64,000 bases of DNA from Asaia bogorensis. Its GTDB lineage: Bacteria > Pseudomonadota > Alphaproteobacteria > Reyranellales > Reyranellaceae. The number at the start of each line of letters is the position of its first letter. Positions within the stretch are counted from its first letter, which is position 1. Location of the stretch: the NCBI GenBank assembly GCA_945889625.1, contig CAMDCE010000017.1, positions 1-64,000 on the forward strand. The letters are read 5' to 3'. This document shows, piece after piece, positions 52,073 through 62,020 of this stretch. The position numbers and the translations under genes are program-made. The notes beneath the pieces are model-generated. The model was given only the letters and a program-made list of their open reading frames with translations, ran no database searches and had not been told where the DNA came from.

Positions 52073-53782
52073 ATGGCCCGGTACGATCGCGTGATCCGTG
52101 GCGGTATGATCGTCGATGGCAGCCGCCTGCCGCGTTTTCGCGGCGATATCGGCATAAGGGACGGCAGGATCGCCCGCATCGGCCAGATCGGGGCCGGCGA
52201 GGCCGACGAGATGATCGATGCCGGCGGTTTGATCGTGGCGCCGGGCTTCGTCGACCTGCACACGCATTACGACGCGCAGCTCTTCTGGGACCCCTACTGC
52301 ACGCTGTCGAGCTGGCACGGCATCACCTCGGTGGTGATCGGCAATTGCGGCTTCGGCTTTGCCCCGGTGCGGCCGGCCGAACGCGAGCGCGCCATGCTGA
52401 CCATGACCCGTGTCGAGGCCATTCCCATGGCGTCGATGAAGCAGGGCATGCCGTGGAACTGGGTGACCTTCCCCGAGTTCCTCGACAGCGTCGATCGCAC
52501 GCCCAAGGCGGTGAACATCCTGCCCTACGTGCCGGTTTCGCCGCTGCTCATCTGGGTGATGGGCTTCGAGGCGGCCAAGGCCGGCAAGCTGCCGACGCCT
52601 GAGCAGCACGCGGAGTTGCGCCGGCTGCTGCACGAGGCGATGGATGCCGGCGCCTGCGGCTGGTCGGCCCAGCGCATGCTGCCCAGCGGTCCGGCATCGG
52701 TGCAGCGCGACCATGACGGCTCGCCAATGCCGACCGACGTGATGCACGACGACACCTGCCGCGAGTTCGCCCGCGTGCTGGCCGAGCGTAACGACGGCTT
52801 CGTGCAGATGCTGCTGGTCTCCGGTGACAACGCACGCGACCGCGCTTTCTACGAAGAGGTCGCCACGATCAGCGGCCGGCCGGTAATCATGAACGTCGTG
52901 CAGGCTTTCGACGATCGCCCCCACATCCATCGCCACGTGCTGGCCTGGCTGAAGAGCTGCCGCGAGCGCGGTATTCGCGTCGTGGGTCAGGGGCTGACGA
53001 CCGACGCCGGCTTCACCTTCACCTTCGAGGAGTGGAACCTGTTCGACGACCAGCAGGTTTGGTGCGATGCCACGACCGGCACGCGCGCCGAGCGCAAGGC
53101 CAAGCTCGCCGATCCGGCACGCCGCGCCGCATTGCGCAAGAACCTGCCGGTCACCGCCACGGGACCGCTGCCGCAGATCGCCATCGTCGGACCCCAGCTC
53201 GAGAAGAACAAGAAGTGGCTCGACTACACGCTGGCCCATGCCAGCGAGAAGATGGGCAAGCATCCGGTCGATGTCATGCTCGACATGGCGGTCGAAGAGG
53301 ATCTCAAGACCGAGTTCTTCGCGGCCCCGCCCAACGGCAAGATCGAGCATCTGAAAGAGTTGGTCGACGATCCCTACATTCTATTTGGCGTCTCCGACGG
53401 CGGCGCCCACACCAAGTTCCTGACTGCCGGACGCTATCCGACGGAGACGCTGTGCAAGGTGGTGCGCGAACACAAGATGCTCAGCCTCGAGGACGCACAC
53501 TGGCGCCTGTCGGCGCTGCCGGCGCAGGTCGCGGGCTTCCGCGGCCGCGGGCAGCTCAAGGAGGGCGCGCCCGCCGATATCGTCGTCTACGACTTCGACG
53601 GTCTGCGCGTGCTTCCCGACGAGATTGCCCACGACCTGCCAGGCGGCGAATGGCGGCGCATCCAGCGCGCCGAAGGTTACAAGTATATCCTGGTCAACGG
53701 CGAGATAACGATGCGTGACGGCCGTCCGACCAACACCCACTCGGGACGCCTGCTGCGCCATGGTGGCGGCGATGTTGCCTAG
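52073..53782 (+). CDS. D-aminoacylase-type amidohydrolase (amidohydrolase family 3)
   Basis: A 569-residue TIM-barrel amidohydrolase. VDLHTHYDAQ provides the HxH ligands (His63, His65), and the IGNCGFG motif (Cys92) matches the metal-bridging cysteine of N-acyl-D-amino-acid deacylase. SDGGAHTKF supplies the catalytic Asp. Family members cleave N-acyl-D-amino acids or related amides and hydantoins. GGAGGGAGC directly precedes the ATG. The C-terminal codons overlap the start of the downstream desaturase remnant by 11 bp. Confidence 0.9.
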   Translation: MARYDRVIRGGMIVDGSRLPRFRGDIGIRDGRIARIGQIGAGEADEMIDAGGLIVAPGFVDLHTHYDAQLFWDPYCTLSSWHGITSVVIGNCGFGFAPVRPAERERAMLTMTRVEAIPMASMKQGMPWNWVTFPEFLDSVDRTPKAVNILPYVPVSPLLIWVMGFEAAKAGKLPTPEQHAELRRLLHEAMDAGACGWSAQRMLPSGPASVQRDHDGSPMPTDVMHDDTCREFARVLAERNDGFVQMLLVSGDNARDRAFYEEVATISGRPVIMNVVQAFDDRPHIHRHVLAWLKSCRERGIRVVGQGLTTDAGFTFTFEEWNLFDDQQVWCDATTGTRAERKAKLADPARRAALRKNLPVTATGPLPQIAIVGPQLEKNKKWLDYTLAHASEKMGKHPVDVMLDMAVEEDLKTEFFAAPPNGKIEHLKELVDDPYILFGVSDGGAHTKFLTAGRYPTETLCKVVREHKMLSLEDAHWRLSALPAQVAGFRGRGQLKEGAPADIVVYDFDGLRVLPDEIAHDLPGGEWRRIQRAEGYKYILVNGEITMRDGRPTNTHSGRLLRHGGGDVA

Positions 53783-54692
53783 GCCTGACGATTACCTGAC
53801 CGCCGACCAGATCCGCGCCTTGGGCAGAAAATCCGACGCGGTGGGCGCCCTGCTGGTCCTCCATGCCTGGGCGTAGATTCTCGGCAGCATGGTCTTGTTC
53901 AGGTGGTGGCCCAACCCGTTCACTTTTTTGTTAGCGGTGATGGTGATCGGCACGCGCCAGCTCGGCCTGGCCATTCTGATGCACGACGCCGCGCATGGGC
54001 TGCTGTTCGCCAATCGCCGGCTGAACGACTGGGTGGCGACCTGGCTCTGCGCCTCTCCGGTGTTCACCAGCCTCGCGCTCTGTCGGCCGTACCATCTGAC
54101 CCATCACCGCTTTACCCAGCAGGCCGAGGATCCCGACCTCGGCCTGTCGGCGCCGTTCCCGATCACGCGCCAGAGACTCTTGCGAAAGGTCGTCCGCGAC
54201 CTCAGCGGCCAGACCGCCTTCCAGCGCCGTCGCGAGCAGTTTCGTCGCGTGGCGGCGCGCGAAGGGCTGATCATCAATGCCGTCCTCTGGGGCATGCTGG
54301 CAGCAGTGGGCTATTGGCGGTTCTACCCGGTTCTTTGGCTGGTGCTGCTGGCGACCTAGTACCAACTCGTCAGCCGCATCCGGAACATCGCCGAGCACGC
54401 CGTCGTTCCCGACAACGACGATCCTCTGCGCAATACGCGCACGACCCTCGCCAATCCCGTGGAGCGGCTGCTGATCGCGCCCTATTGGGTCAATTTCCAT
54501 TTGGAGCACCATTTGTTCATGTTCGTGCCCTGCTGGCGGCTGGCCGCGGCGCACCGTGCTTTGCTGGCGGCCGGCCGGCGCGACCAGATGGAACCAAAGC
54601 CGGGTTATCGTGCGGTGCTGCGGGCGGCCACGTCGCGGCAGAAAGCTGCGGGCCGCAGACCAGATGCACGGGGCATGGCCCAGCACATCTGA
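53772..54692 (+). pseudogene. Fatty acid desaturase with two in-frame TAG codons
   Basis: One continuous frame from ATG 53772 to TGA 54690-54692 encodes a full desaturase (about 306 codons), interrupted by TAG at 53874-53876 and at 54357-54359. The context suggests CAG-to-TAG (HAWA*ILGSMV) and TGG-to-TAG (LAT*YQLVSRIRN). All three histidine boxes survive: HDAAH, HLTHH and HLEHH. The helices around them are intact, so the gene decayed recently or is read through. Other genes in the window end with TAG normally (10585, 42305), so TAG is not recoded globally. Confidence 0.85.
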
Positions 54693-54784
54693 CCAGTGGC
54701 TCTGACCTGCAGTTGTTGTGGCAAGTTGGTGTCAATACGCGATAATATCGCCCCGCGAGACTTCGATTACGGGGAGAAGACACT

Positions 54785-55204
54785 ATGATGAAGAAATTGT
54801 TGGCTGTCGTCGCTGTTGCGTTTCTTTTGGGCGCCTGCGAGACGTCGCCGCCGACGCCGCCGCCGCCGCCGCCAGTCCGCAATTTCCTGGTGTTCTTCGA
54901 CTTCGACAAGTCGACACTGACGCCGCGGGCCTTGGACATCGTCAAAGAGGCGGCGACCGTCTTCAAGGCCGGCCAGAATTCTCGAGTGACCTGTACCGGC
55001 CATACCGACACGGCGGGTCCGGCGAACTACAACATGGCGCTGTCGCTGCGCCGCGCTAACTCCGTGAAGAACGCGCTGGTTCAGCAGGGTGTCCCGGCGA
55101 CATCGATCGCGGTGATCGGCCGTGGTGAAGATGCGCTGCTGGTCGCCACCAAAGACGGCGTGCGCGAGCCGCAGAACCGTCGCGTCGAGATCGTGGTCCA
55201 GTAG
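54785..55204 (+). CDS. OmpA-family peptidoglycan-binding lipoprotein (Pal-like)
   Basis: A 139-residue lipoprotein. The signal peptide MMKKLLAVVAVAFLLGAC has a lipobox (LLGAC) with the acylated Cys18, followed by a proline spacer (PPTPPPPPPVR). The OmpA C-domain comprises FFDFDKSTLTPRA, TCTGHTDTAG, LSLRRANSVKNAL and QNRRVEIVV. Asp and Arg residues that hold diaminopimelate are present. It lacks the Tol-Pal cluster context, so it is a stand-alone Pal-like protein anchoring the envelope. A GATAAT -10-like box lies at 54741. It is followed by a strong terminator. Confidence 0.92.
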   Translation: MMKKLLAVVAVAFLLGACETSPPTPPPPPPVRNFLVFFDFDKSTLTPRALDIVKEAATVFKAGQNSRVTCTGHTDTAGPANYNMALSLRRANSVKNALVQQGVPATSIAVIGRGEDALLVATKDGVREPQNRRVEIVVQ

Positions 55205-55230
55205 AAGCCGCGCAAGCAACACAAAGAAAA

Positions 55231-55256
55231 GGCGGTCCGCAGGGACCGCCCTTTTT
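55231..55256 (+). terminator. Rho-independent terminator
   Basis: GGCGGTCC-GCAG-GGACCGCC forms a perfect 8-bp stem with a tetraloop, followed by CTTTTT. AAAGAAAA precedes the stem, so it can also terminate minus-strand transcription from the convergent lipoprotein gene. Confidence 0.95.
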
Positions 55257-55274
55257 GTGGCGTGCCTCACCAAC

Positions 55275-55832
55275 TCAGGGGTTGGTGCAGGGATGTATGT
55301 TCATTTCCGGGCCGAGATCGTAAGGCGGCGGCGCCATGGAAAGCGACGTCACCTTCGGATCTATCGCCCACTCCATCGCCCGCAGGCTGCGCGAGCAGAA
55401 TTCCCGGTCCACTGGCGCGCGTTGCGCCATGCGGTTGGAAAACTCGGTGACCAGGACGTCGACATTGAAGCGCTTGCGGCCCGCCAGTTGCTGCAGGCTT
55501 CGGGTGTTTGCCGTTAACTCCGACCTGAACTTGTCGAGAAAGCTGGTGTAGATCGCTTCGAAGGCACGTCCTCCGCCGGCGGTCTGGCACTGCAACGTCG
55601 CGACACTCATCTCCATCTGAATCATGCGCACGCGGATGACCGTCAGGTCGGCGGCATTGTAGCAGATCGCCCGCAGGTTCGCCGGAGGCGTGCTCGGCGC
55701 CAGGGCCTGCTGGTAGTCGGCCGCCGGCGGCTTTTTGACAGGTGCCGCAGTCTTCGGCCCCCCGAGCGTACAAGCGCCGATCGCCAAGCCGCCCGCAATC
55801 AGCAGCGCCAGCCGCGTAAGCTTCTTCATCAT
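55275..55832 (-). CDS. Hypothetical outer-membrane-type lipoprotein
   Basis: A 185-residue protein starting MMKKLTRLALLIAGGLAIGAC, with lipobox AIGAC (Cys21). Start at 55832 (or 55829) is chosen because the longer frame adds 15 hydrophilic residues before the signal. The mature part has a proline/alanine linker (APVKKPPAADYQQA), four or more cysteines and a helical body. I do not recognise a family. It is convergent with the Pal-like gene, sharing its terminator. Confidence 0.75.
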   Translation of the reverse strand: MMKKLTRLALLIAGGLAIGACTLGGPKTAAPVKKPPAADYQQALAPSTPPANLRAICYNAADLTVIRVRMIQMEMSVATLQCQTAGGGRAFEAIYTSFLDKFRSELTANTRSLQQLAGRKRFNVDVLVTEFSNRMAQRAPVDREFCSRSLRAMEWAIDPKVTSLSMAPPPYDLGPEMNIHPCTNP

Positions 55833-55944
55833 CCGAGCACTCCCAACACATTGGCCGGAAAGGGCCAGCGGGTACAACAGTTAGAGCGACGTTTCAAACG
55901 CTAATAACGCGCGGGTGGGTGGCAATAGCCCAAAAATCGCGATT

Positions 55945-57246
<1,302 letters not shown>

Positions 57247-57849
57247 TCAGGACTCCAGTGCCGCACGAACCAGCGGCAGACGATCGTTGCCGAAGAACAT
57301 CTGCTCGCCCACAAAAATCGTCGGACTCCCGAAACCGCCGCGGGCGATCAGCTCATCGGTGTTTGTGCGCAGCCGGGCTTTGCAGGCGGCGGTCTCGATG
57401 CCGGAGAAGAACCGCTGGCGCTCCAGCCCGGCGGTGGCGGCGATATCGGCCATCACTCCGTCGTGCGCGATGTCGCGATCGTCTCCCCAGTAAGCCTCGA
57501 ACGCGGCGGTCGCGTAAGCTACGAGCTTGCCCTCGTCGAGGGCCACGAAGGCGCCGCGCATGCATTTGACGCTGTTCACCGGAAACACCTTGGGCGGAAA
57601 GACGATTCTGAGGTTGTAGAGCCGCGCCCAGTCTGCCAGGTCCTTCAGCATGTAGGCCTGCTTGCGCGGATTGGGCTTGGCGCGATTGTCGTAGACCGTG
57701 TGGTTCACGGCATTGAACACGCCGCCGACCAGGATGGGCTTCCAGGCAATTTCCGCACCTGTCTCGGCGGCGAGCGGCCGGATGGCGTGGAAGGCGAGAT
57801 AGGTCCAGGGGCTGGAGCAGTCGAAGTAGAAGTCGAGCTGGCGCGCCAT
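57247..57849 (-). CDS. 2-hydroxychromene-2-carboxylate isomerase-like (DsbA-fold, kappa GST)
   Basis: A 200-residue kappa-class thioredoxin-fold protein. FYFDCSSPWTYLAF has the SxxY-type active site (Ser12/Ser13), with no CxxC. KPILVGGVFNAVNH, FPVNSVKCMRG and GSPTIFVGEQMFFGNDRL with the cis-proline are typical of HCCA isomerases in naphthalene breakdown. These use glutathione to isomerise chromene carboxylate. It directly abuts the dialkylglycine decarboxylase gene, an odd pairing that may reflect a shared pathway or only chance. Confidence 0.88.
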   Translation of the reverse strand: MARQLDFYFDCSSPWTYLAFHAIRPLAAETGAEIAWKPILVGGVFNAVNHTVYDNRAKPNPRKQAYMLKDLADWARLYNLRIVFPPKVFPVNSVKCMRGAFVALDEGKLVAYATAAFEAYWGDDRDIAHDGVMADIAATAGLERQRFFSGIETAACKARLRTNTDELIARGGFGSPTIFVGEQMFFGNDRLPLVRAALES

Positions 57850-57911
57850 TTCGTCTCTCCACCGTCGGTTCGCCTTGTCGTTGCCACAACCGACGCGTAT
57901 TTTGCAACTCC

Positions 57912-58643
57912 ATGACAGTACCGGCTGAAAAGCCCAAGAAAGTAGCCATTGTCGTGCACCAGGAGCACTCGCGGCCCGGTCGGGTCGGCGTCCTCCTCCA
58001 GCAGCGCGGTTACGAACTCCACCGCCTCTGCCCCAATCTCGGCTGCGAACTGCCCGAAGATATGTCGGACTATGCCGGCGTGGTGATTTTTGGCGGACCG
58101 ATGTCGGCCAACGACTGCGCCACGTTGGCCGGCATCAAGTGTGAGCTGGACTGGATCCCCAAGGTGGTCGAAGCCGGCGTTCCGTTCCTCGGCGTTTGCC
58201 TTGGCGCACAACTCCTGACCCGGGCGCTCGGCGGCAAAGTCGGACCTCATCCCGAAGGTCACATCGAGGCGGGGTACGTGCAGATCGAGCCGACCGACGC
58301 GGGCCGCCTGTGGATGGGCGCCAAGCCGATGTGGGTCTACCAGTTCCATCGCGAAGGCATGGAGATCCCGGGCTGCTGCGACCTGCTGGCCCGCGGTCAG
58401 GACTACCCGGTCCAGGCCTTCCGTTACGGCGAGAGCGCCTTCGGCTTCCAATTCCATCCCGAAGCGACTCTGGAGATCAAGCAGCTTTGGACGCTGAAGG
58501 CCGCGGCACGGCTGGCGATGCCGGGGGCCCAGCAGCGCGGCGTACACCTTTCCATGCATGCGCTTTACGACCCGCCGCTCGATCGCTGGGTCAACGGCTT
58601 CCTCGACCGCTGGCTGGCCACGGATACGAGACGGGCGAACTAG
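57912..58643 (+). CDS. Type 1 glutamine amidotransferase-like protein
   Basis: A 243-residue GATase1 protein with Cys96 (GVCLGAQ), His182 and Glu184 (FQFHPEA), the complete triad. The N-terminus KKVAIVVHQEHSRPGRVG and GGPMSAND resemble GMP synthase-like glutamine amidotransferases without a synthetase domain. It may hydrolyse glutamine or gamma-glutamyl compounds. It is divergent from the isomerase gene across 62 bp. A small gap of 60 bp precedes the SPFH gene. Confidence 0.88.
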   Translation: MTVPAEKPKKVAIVVHQEHSRPGRVGVLLQQRGYELHRLCPNLGCELPEDMSDYAGVVIFGGPMSANDCATLAGIKCELDWIPKVVEAGVPFLGVCLGAQLLTRALGGKVGPHPEGHIEAGYVQIEPTDAGRLWMGAKPMWVYQFHREGMEIPGCCDLLARGQDYPVQAFRYGESAFGFQFHPEATLEIKQLWTLKAAARLAMPGAQQRGVHLSMHALYDPPLDRWVNGFLDRWLATDTRRAN

Positions 58644-58703
58644 CCTCGCCGCGCCCGCCGGCATGGGCTAGGATTCCCTGCAGCAAACGCGGGGGCGCAA
58701 GCG

Positions 58704-59669
58704 ATGGGCTTTCTGATTTTCGTGGTGGCACTGGTCGTCGTGGCGCTGGTGCTGGTGTTCGCCGGCGTCAAGACCGTCAACCAGGGCACCAACTGGACTA
58801 TCGAGCGGTTCGGGCGCTACACGCGCACCCTGCCGCCGGGCCTGCATTTCATCGTGCCCTTCGTCGATACGATCGGCCGCAAGATGAACATGCAGGAAAA
58901 CGTGCTCGACATCCCGCCGCAGAAGGTCATCACCAAGGACAACGCCAGCGTCCAGGTCGACGCTGTCGCCTTCTATCAGGTGACCGACGCGGCGCGCGCC
59001 GCTTACGAGGTGCAGAACCTCCACCTCGCCATCACCAACCTCGCCCTCACCAATATCCGCAGCGTGATGGGCAACATGGCGCTCGACGAGGCGCTGTCCA
59101 AGCGCAACGACATCAACAACACGCTGCTTGCGGTGATCGACCAGGCGACCAGCCCATGGGGGGTCAAGGTCCTGCGCATCGAGGTCAAGGACATCGCACC
59201 GCCGGACGACATCGTGGTCGCCATGGGTCGCCAGATGAAGGCCGAGCGCGAAAAGCGCGCGACCATCCTCGAGTCCGAGGGTGTGCGTGAATCGTCGATC
59301 CAGCGCGCCGAAGGCGAGAAACAGTCGGCCATCCTGACCGCCGAGGGCCGGCGCGAGGCGGCCTTCCGCGACGCCGAGGCGCGCGAGCGCATGGCTGAGG
59401 CCGAGGCCAAGGCGACCTCGGTAGTCGCCCAGGCAATCGCCGGTAACGGCGTGCAGGCGACCAACTACTTCCTTGGCACCAAGTACGTCGAGGCGCTGAG
59501 CAGGATGGGCTCGAGCCCCAATTCGAAGGTCTTTTTTCTTCCTGTGGAAGCAGCGGGAATCATGGCCTCGATCGCCGGCATCGGCGAACTGGCCAAGGAA
59601 GCGCAGGCGCGCGGACTCGCGGCCGAGGCGGCAGCGCGTCCGCGCGGCTCGGTTCCCAGCGCGGGGTAG
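58704..59669 (+). CDS. SPFH/band 7 membrane protein (QmcA/stomatin-like)
   Basis: A 321-residue protein with one N-terminal membrane helix (FLIFVVALVVVALVLVFAGV), then the SPFH domain: NQGTNWTIERFGRYTRTLPPGLHF, VITKDNASVQVDAVAFYQV and NIRSVMGNMALDEALSKRN. A long alpha-helical coiled-coil region follows (about 200-260, KAEREKRATILESEGVRES). It forms membrane microdomain scaffolds and regulates proteases. The NfeD gene begins 5 bp downstream, the conserved partner arrangement. Confidence 0.93.
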   Translation: MGFLIFVVALVVVALVLVFAGVKTVNQGTNWTIERFGRYTRTLPPGLHFIVPFVDTIGRKMNMQENVLDIPPQKVITKDNASVQVDAVAFYQVTDAARAAYEVQNLHLAITNLALTNIRSVMGNMALDEALSKRNDINNTLLAVIDQATSPWGVKVLRIEVKDIAPPDDIVVAMGRQMKAEREKRATILESEGVRESSIQRAEGEKQSAILTAEGRREAAFRDAEARERMAEAEAKATSVVAQAIAGNGVQATNYFLGTKYVEALSRMGSSPNSKVFFLPVEAAGIMASIAGIGELAKEAQARGLAAEAAARPRGSVPSAG

Positions 59670-59674
59670 GAACG

Positions 59675-60118
59675 ATGTCGGGATTCAAAATCGTCTTCTG
59701 GTACTGGTGGGCGCTCGCCGCGGTGTTGCTCGTCTGCGAGATGATGCTGCCCGGCGTGGTGTTCCTGTTCCTGGCGATCGGCGCGGCGGCATCTGGCTTG
59801 CTGCTGCTGATTGTTGCAGACTTGTCTCTGGAAATGCAGCTCGTGGTGTTCGCTGTCGTCGCCGTGGCGTCGGCGGTAGGCCTGCGGCCGATGTTGCGCG
59901 GCCTGCAGCATCGCAATGACCAGCCCAACCTCAACGCCCGCGGCAATAGTCTGATCGGCAAGACGATCGTGCTCGACGCGCCGATCCTGGCCGGCCGCGG
60001 TCGCGTGAAGTTGGGCGACGGAAGTTGGAGCGTGACCGGTCCCGACATGGTGGCCGGCACGAAGGTGCGCATCGCCGCCGTCAACGGCACCGAGTTGACG
60101 GTCGAGCCGGCGCCTTAG
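59675..60118 (+). CDS. NfeD family membrane protein
   Basis: A 147-residue protein with three helices (about 8-25, 27-48, 50-70) and a C-terminal OB-fold of five strands (NSLIGKTIVLDAPILAGRGRVK, GDGSWSVTG, VAGTKVRIAAVNGTELTV). This is the short YbbK/NfeD1b type lacking a serine protease domain. It pairs with the upstream SPFH protein to organise membrane domains. It ends 59 bp before the MFS gene. Confidence 0.92.
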   Translation: MSGFKIVFWYWWALAAVLLVCEMMLPGVVFLFLAIGAAASGLLLLIVADLSLEMQLVVFAVVAVASAVGLRPMLRGLQHRNDQPNLNARGNSLIGKTIVLDAPILAGRGRVKLGDGSWSVTGPDMVAGTKVRIAAVNGTELTVEPAP

Positions 60119-60177
60119 CGGGCATTGCCAATAGTTAACCGATAGGTTATGTTTTCCTGTCCGTCAGAGGTGCAGGC

Positions 60178-61398
60178 ATGAGACTTCAATACGGTTGGGT
60201 GGTCGTCGGCGCGGGCATGCTCGTGACCTGCGTCGGCATGGGCGCGGTGTTCTCGCTCGCGGTGTTCCTCGAGCCGATGTCGACCGACACTGGCTGGTCG
60301 CGCACCGGCGTGTCGACCGCCATGACGCTGGTTTTTCTGGCCATGGGCTTCTCCGCTTTTTTCTGGGGCGCACTTTCCGACCGCATCGGCACGCGTCTCG
60401 TCGTGCTGGCGGGCAGCGCTCTCTTGGGCGTCGGCATGGTCGCGGCCAGCCGCGCCACCTCGCTGCTCGAGTTCCAGATCCTGTTCGGCGTGATCGTCGG
60501 CGTCGCGGCCGGCAGCTTCTACGCGCCTCTGATGGCGACGGCCTCGGGCTGGTTCGAGCACAACCGCAGCCTCGCCGTGGCGCTGATCTCCGCCGGCATG
60601 GGTGTGGCGCCGCTCACCGTGGCGCCGTTCGTGCGGCTGATGATCACGAATTACGACTGGCGCACCGCCATGCTGGTCGTCGGCATTGCGGCCTGTGCGC
60701 TGCTCTTGTCGGCGGCGATGCTGATCCGCCCGCCGCCGGTCTTGGGGGTGGCAGCCACGGGAGGCACGGCGTCCGCCGCCCCTTCCGACGGCTTCACGCT
60801 CACTGCCGCACAGGCCTTCCGCACGCCGCAGTTCGTCGCCATTGCGCTTACCCACTTCGCGTGCTGCGCGGCGCACTCCGGGCCGATCTTCCACATGGTG
60901 ACCTACGCCATCGGCTGCGGCATCGCCCCGATGGCCGCCGTCAGCGTCTATGGCGTGGCCGGCCTCTCCGGCCTCGGCGGCCGCATCGCCCTCGGCCTGC
61001 TCGCTGACCGGATGGGCGCGAAGCCGGTGCTGGTGGGCGGCCTCGTTGTCCAGGCGGTGGCAGCCGGCGCCTATCTCTTCGTCGGCACGCTCGGCGAGTT
61101 CTATGTGCTCGCGGTCATCTTCGCCCTGGCCTACGGCGGCGTCATGCCGCTCTACGCCATCCTCGTGCGCGACTATTTCGGGCCGCGCATCATGGGCACG
61201 ATGTTCGGCGCGGTGTCGGCGGTGGCCAGCCTCGGCATGGCGTTCGGACCGGCAGCCGGCGGCTGGGCGTTCGACACTTTCAGCGGCTACGGCTGGCTCT
61301 ATATCGGCTCGTTCGGCATCGGCTTGGGTGCCGTGGCAATCGCGCTGACGTTCAAGCCGATACCTTCGCAAACCCGCGGCAAGCCGCAGCCGGCCTGA
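60178..61398 (+). CDS. MFS transporter (oxalate/formate antiporter-like)
   Basis: A 406-residue permease with twelve predicted helices. YGWVVVGAGMLVTCVGMGAVFSLAVFL opens helix 1, and ALSDRIGTRLVVLAGSALL forms the loop 2-3 motif (DRxGxR). ASGWFEHNRSLAVALISAGMG and RDYFGPRIMGTMFG are typical of OxlT/MCT-like carriers of organic acids. It is the likely uptake route for a monocarboxylate. The context (after SPFH/NfeD, before a cytochrome c) does not define the substrate. A TTGCCAATAG... AT-rich region at 60125 may be its promoter. Confidence 0.9.
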   Translation: MRLQYGWVVVGAGMLVTCVGMGAVFSLAVFLEPMSTDTGWSRTGVSTAMTLVFLAMGFSAFFWGALSDRIGTRLVVLAGSALLGVGMVAASRATSLLEFQILFGVIVGVAAGSFYAPLMATASGWFEHNRSLAVALISAGMGVAPLTVAPFVRLMITNYDWRTAMLVVGIAACALLLSAAMLIRPPPVLGVAATGGTASAAPSDGFTLTAAQAFRTPQFVAIALTHFACCAAHSGPIFHMVTYAIGCGIAPMAAVSVYGVAGLSGLGGRIALGLLADRMGAKPVLVGGLVVQAVAAGAYLFVGTLGEFYVLAVIFALAYGGVMPLYAILVRDYFGPRIMGTMFGAVSAVASLGMAFGPAAGGWAFDTFSGYGWLYIGSFGIGLGAVAIALTFKPIPSQTRGKPQPA

Positions 61399-61473
61399 AG
61401 GAATCGTTGACCGTCCAGTTCGGCGTTGGGTTACAACCTCCCCACGGAGCGAAGACTCAAGAGGGAGATCGTC

Positions 61474-61986
61474 ATGAGATACGGGAGCGTGTTTTGCACG
61501 GCTTTCCTGGCAGCGGCGTTGGCGAGCGTGCCGCTTACGGCCGCGTTTGCAGCCGACCCGGCGGTCGAGCGTGGCAAATACCTCGTGACGATCGCGGGCT
61601 GCCACGACTGCCACACGCCGGGATATTTTCTCGGCAAGCCCGACATGGCGCGCTATCTCGGCGGCTCCGACGTCGGCTTCGAGATGCCCGGCCTCGGTAT
61701 TTTCGTCGGGCCGAACCTGACGCCGGACAAGGCGACCGGCCTCGGCGGCTGGACCGATGAGCAAATCCGCGTCGCCCTGCAGAAAGGCGCCCGGCCGGAC
61801 GGCCGCATGCTCGCACCGATCATGCCTTGGCATGCCTTTGCTTCGCTTACCAGGCAGGACACCGACTCGATCATCGCCTTCCTGAGGAGCGTTCCACCGG
61901 TTGCCAACAAGGTGCCGGGCCCATTCGGCCCCACCGAGACGCCCTCCACCTTCGTCATGAAGATCGTGCCGCCAGGCGCAAAATAG
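61474..61986 (+). CDS. Periplasmic class I cytochrome c
   Basis: A 170-residue protein. The signal peptide ends near AAFAADP (about residue 27). AGCHDCHTPG is the CxxCH haem-binding motif (Cys43, Cys46, His47). A methionine in APIMPW is the likely axial ligand. GPNLTPDKATGLGGWTDEQI matches the cytochromes paired with alcohol or aldehyde dehydrogenases. It is orphaned here, with no dehydrogenase nearby. GAGGGAG precedes the start at 61474. Confidence 0.9.
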   Translation: MRYGSVFCTAFLAAALASVPLTAAFAADPAVERGKYLVTIAGCHDCHTPGYFLGKPDMARYLGGSDVGFEMPGLGIFVGPNLTPDKATGLGGWTDEQIRVALQKGARPDGRMLAPIMPWHAFASLTRQDTDSIIAFLRSVPPVANKVPGPFGPTETPSTFVMKIVPPGAK

Positions 61987-62020
61987 GACGCGACGGGCGT
62001 GCGGCTCAGCCGCCCGTGGC

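Noticed and set aside
53772..54692. Genome-wide reassignment of TAG to an amino acid
   Set aside because: Several intact genes end in TAG without readthrough homology (for example those ending at 10585 and 42305, and the ligase gene whose stop is at 35586), and no suppressor tRNA is visible in the window.
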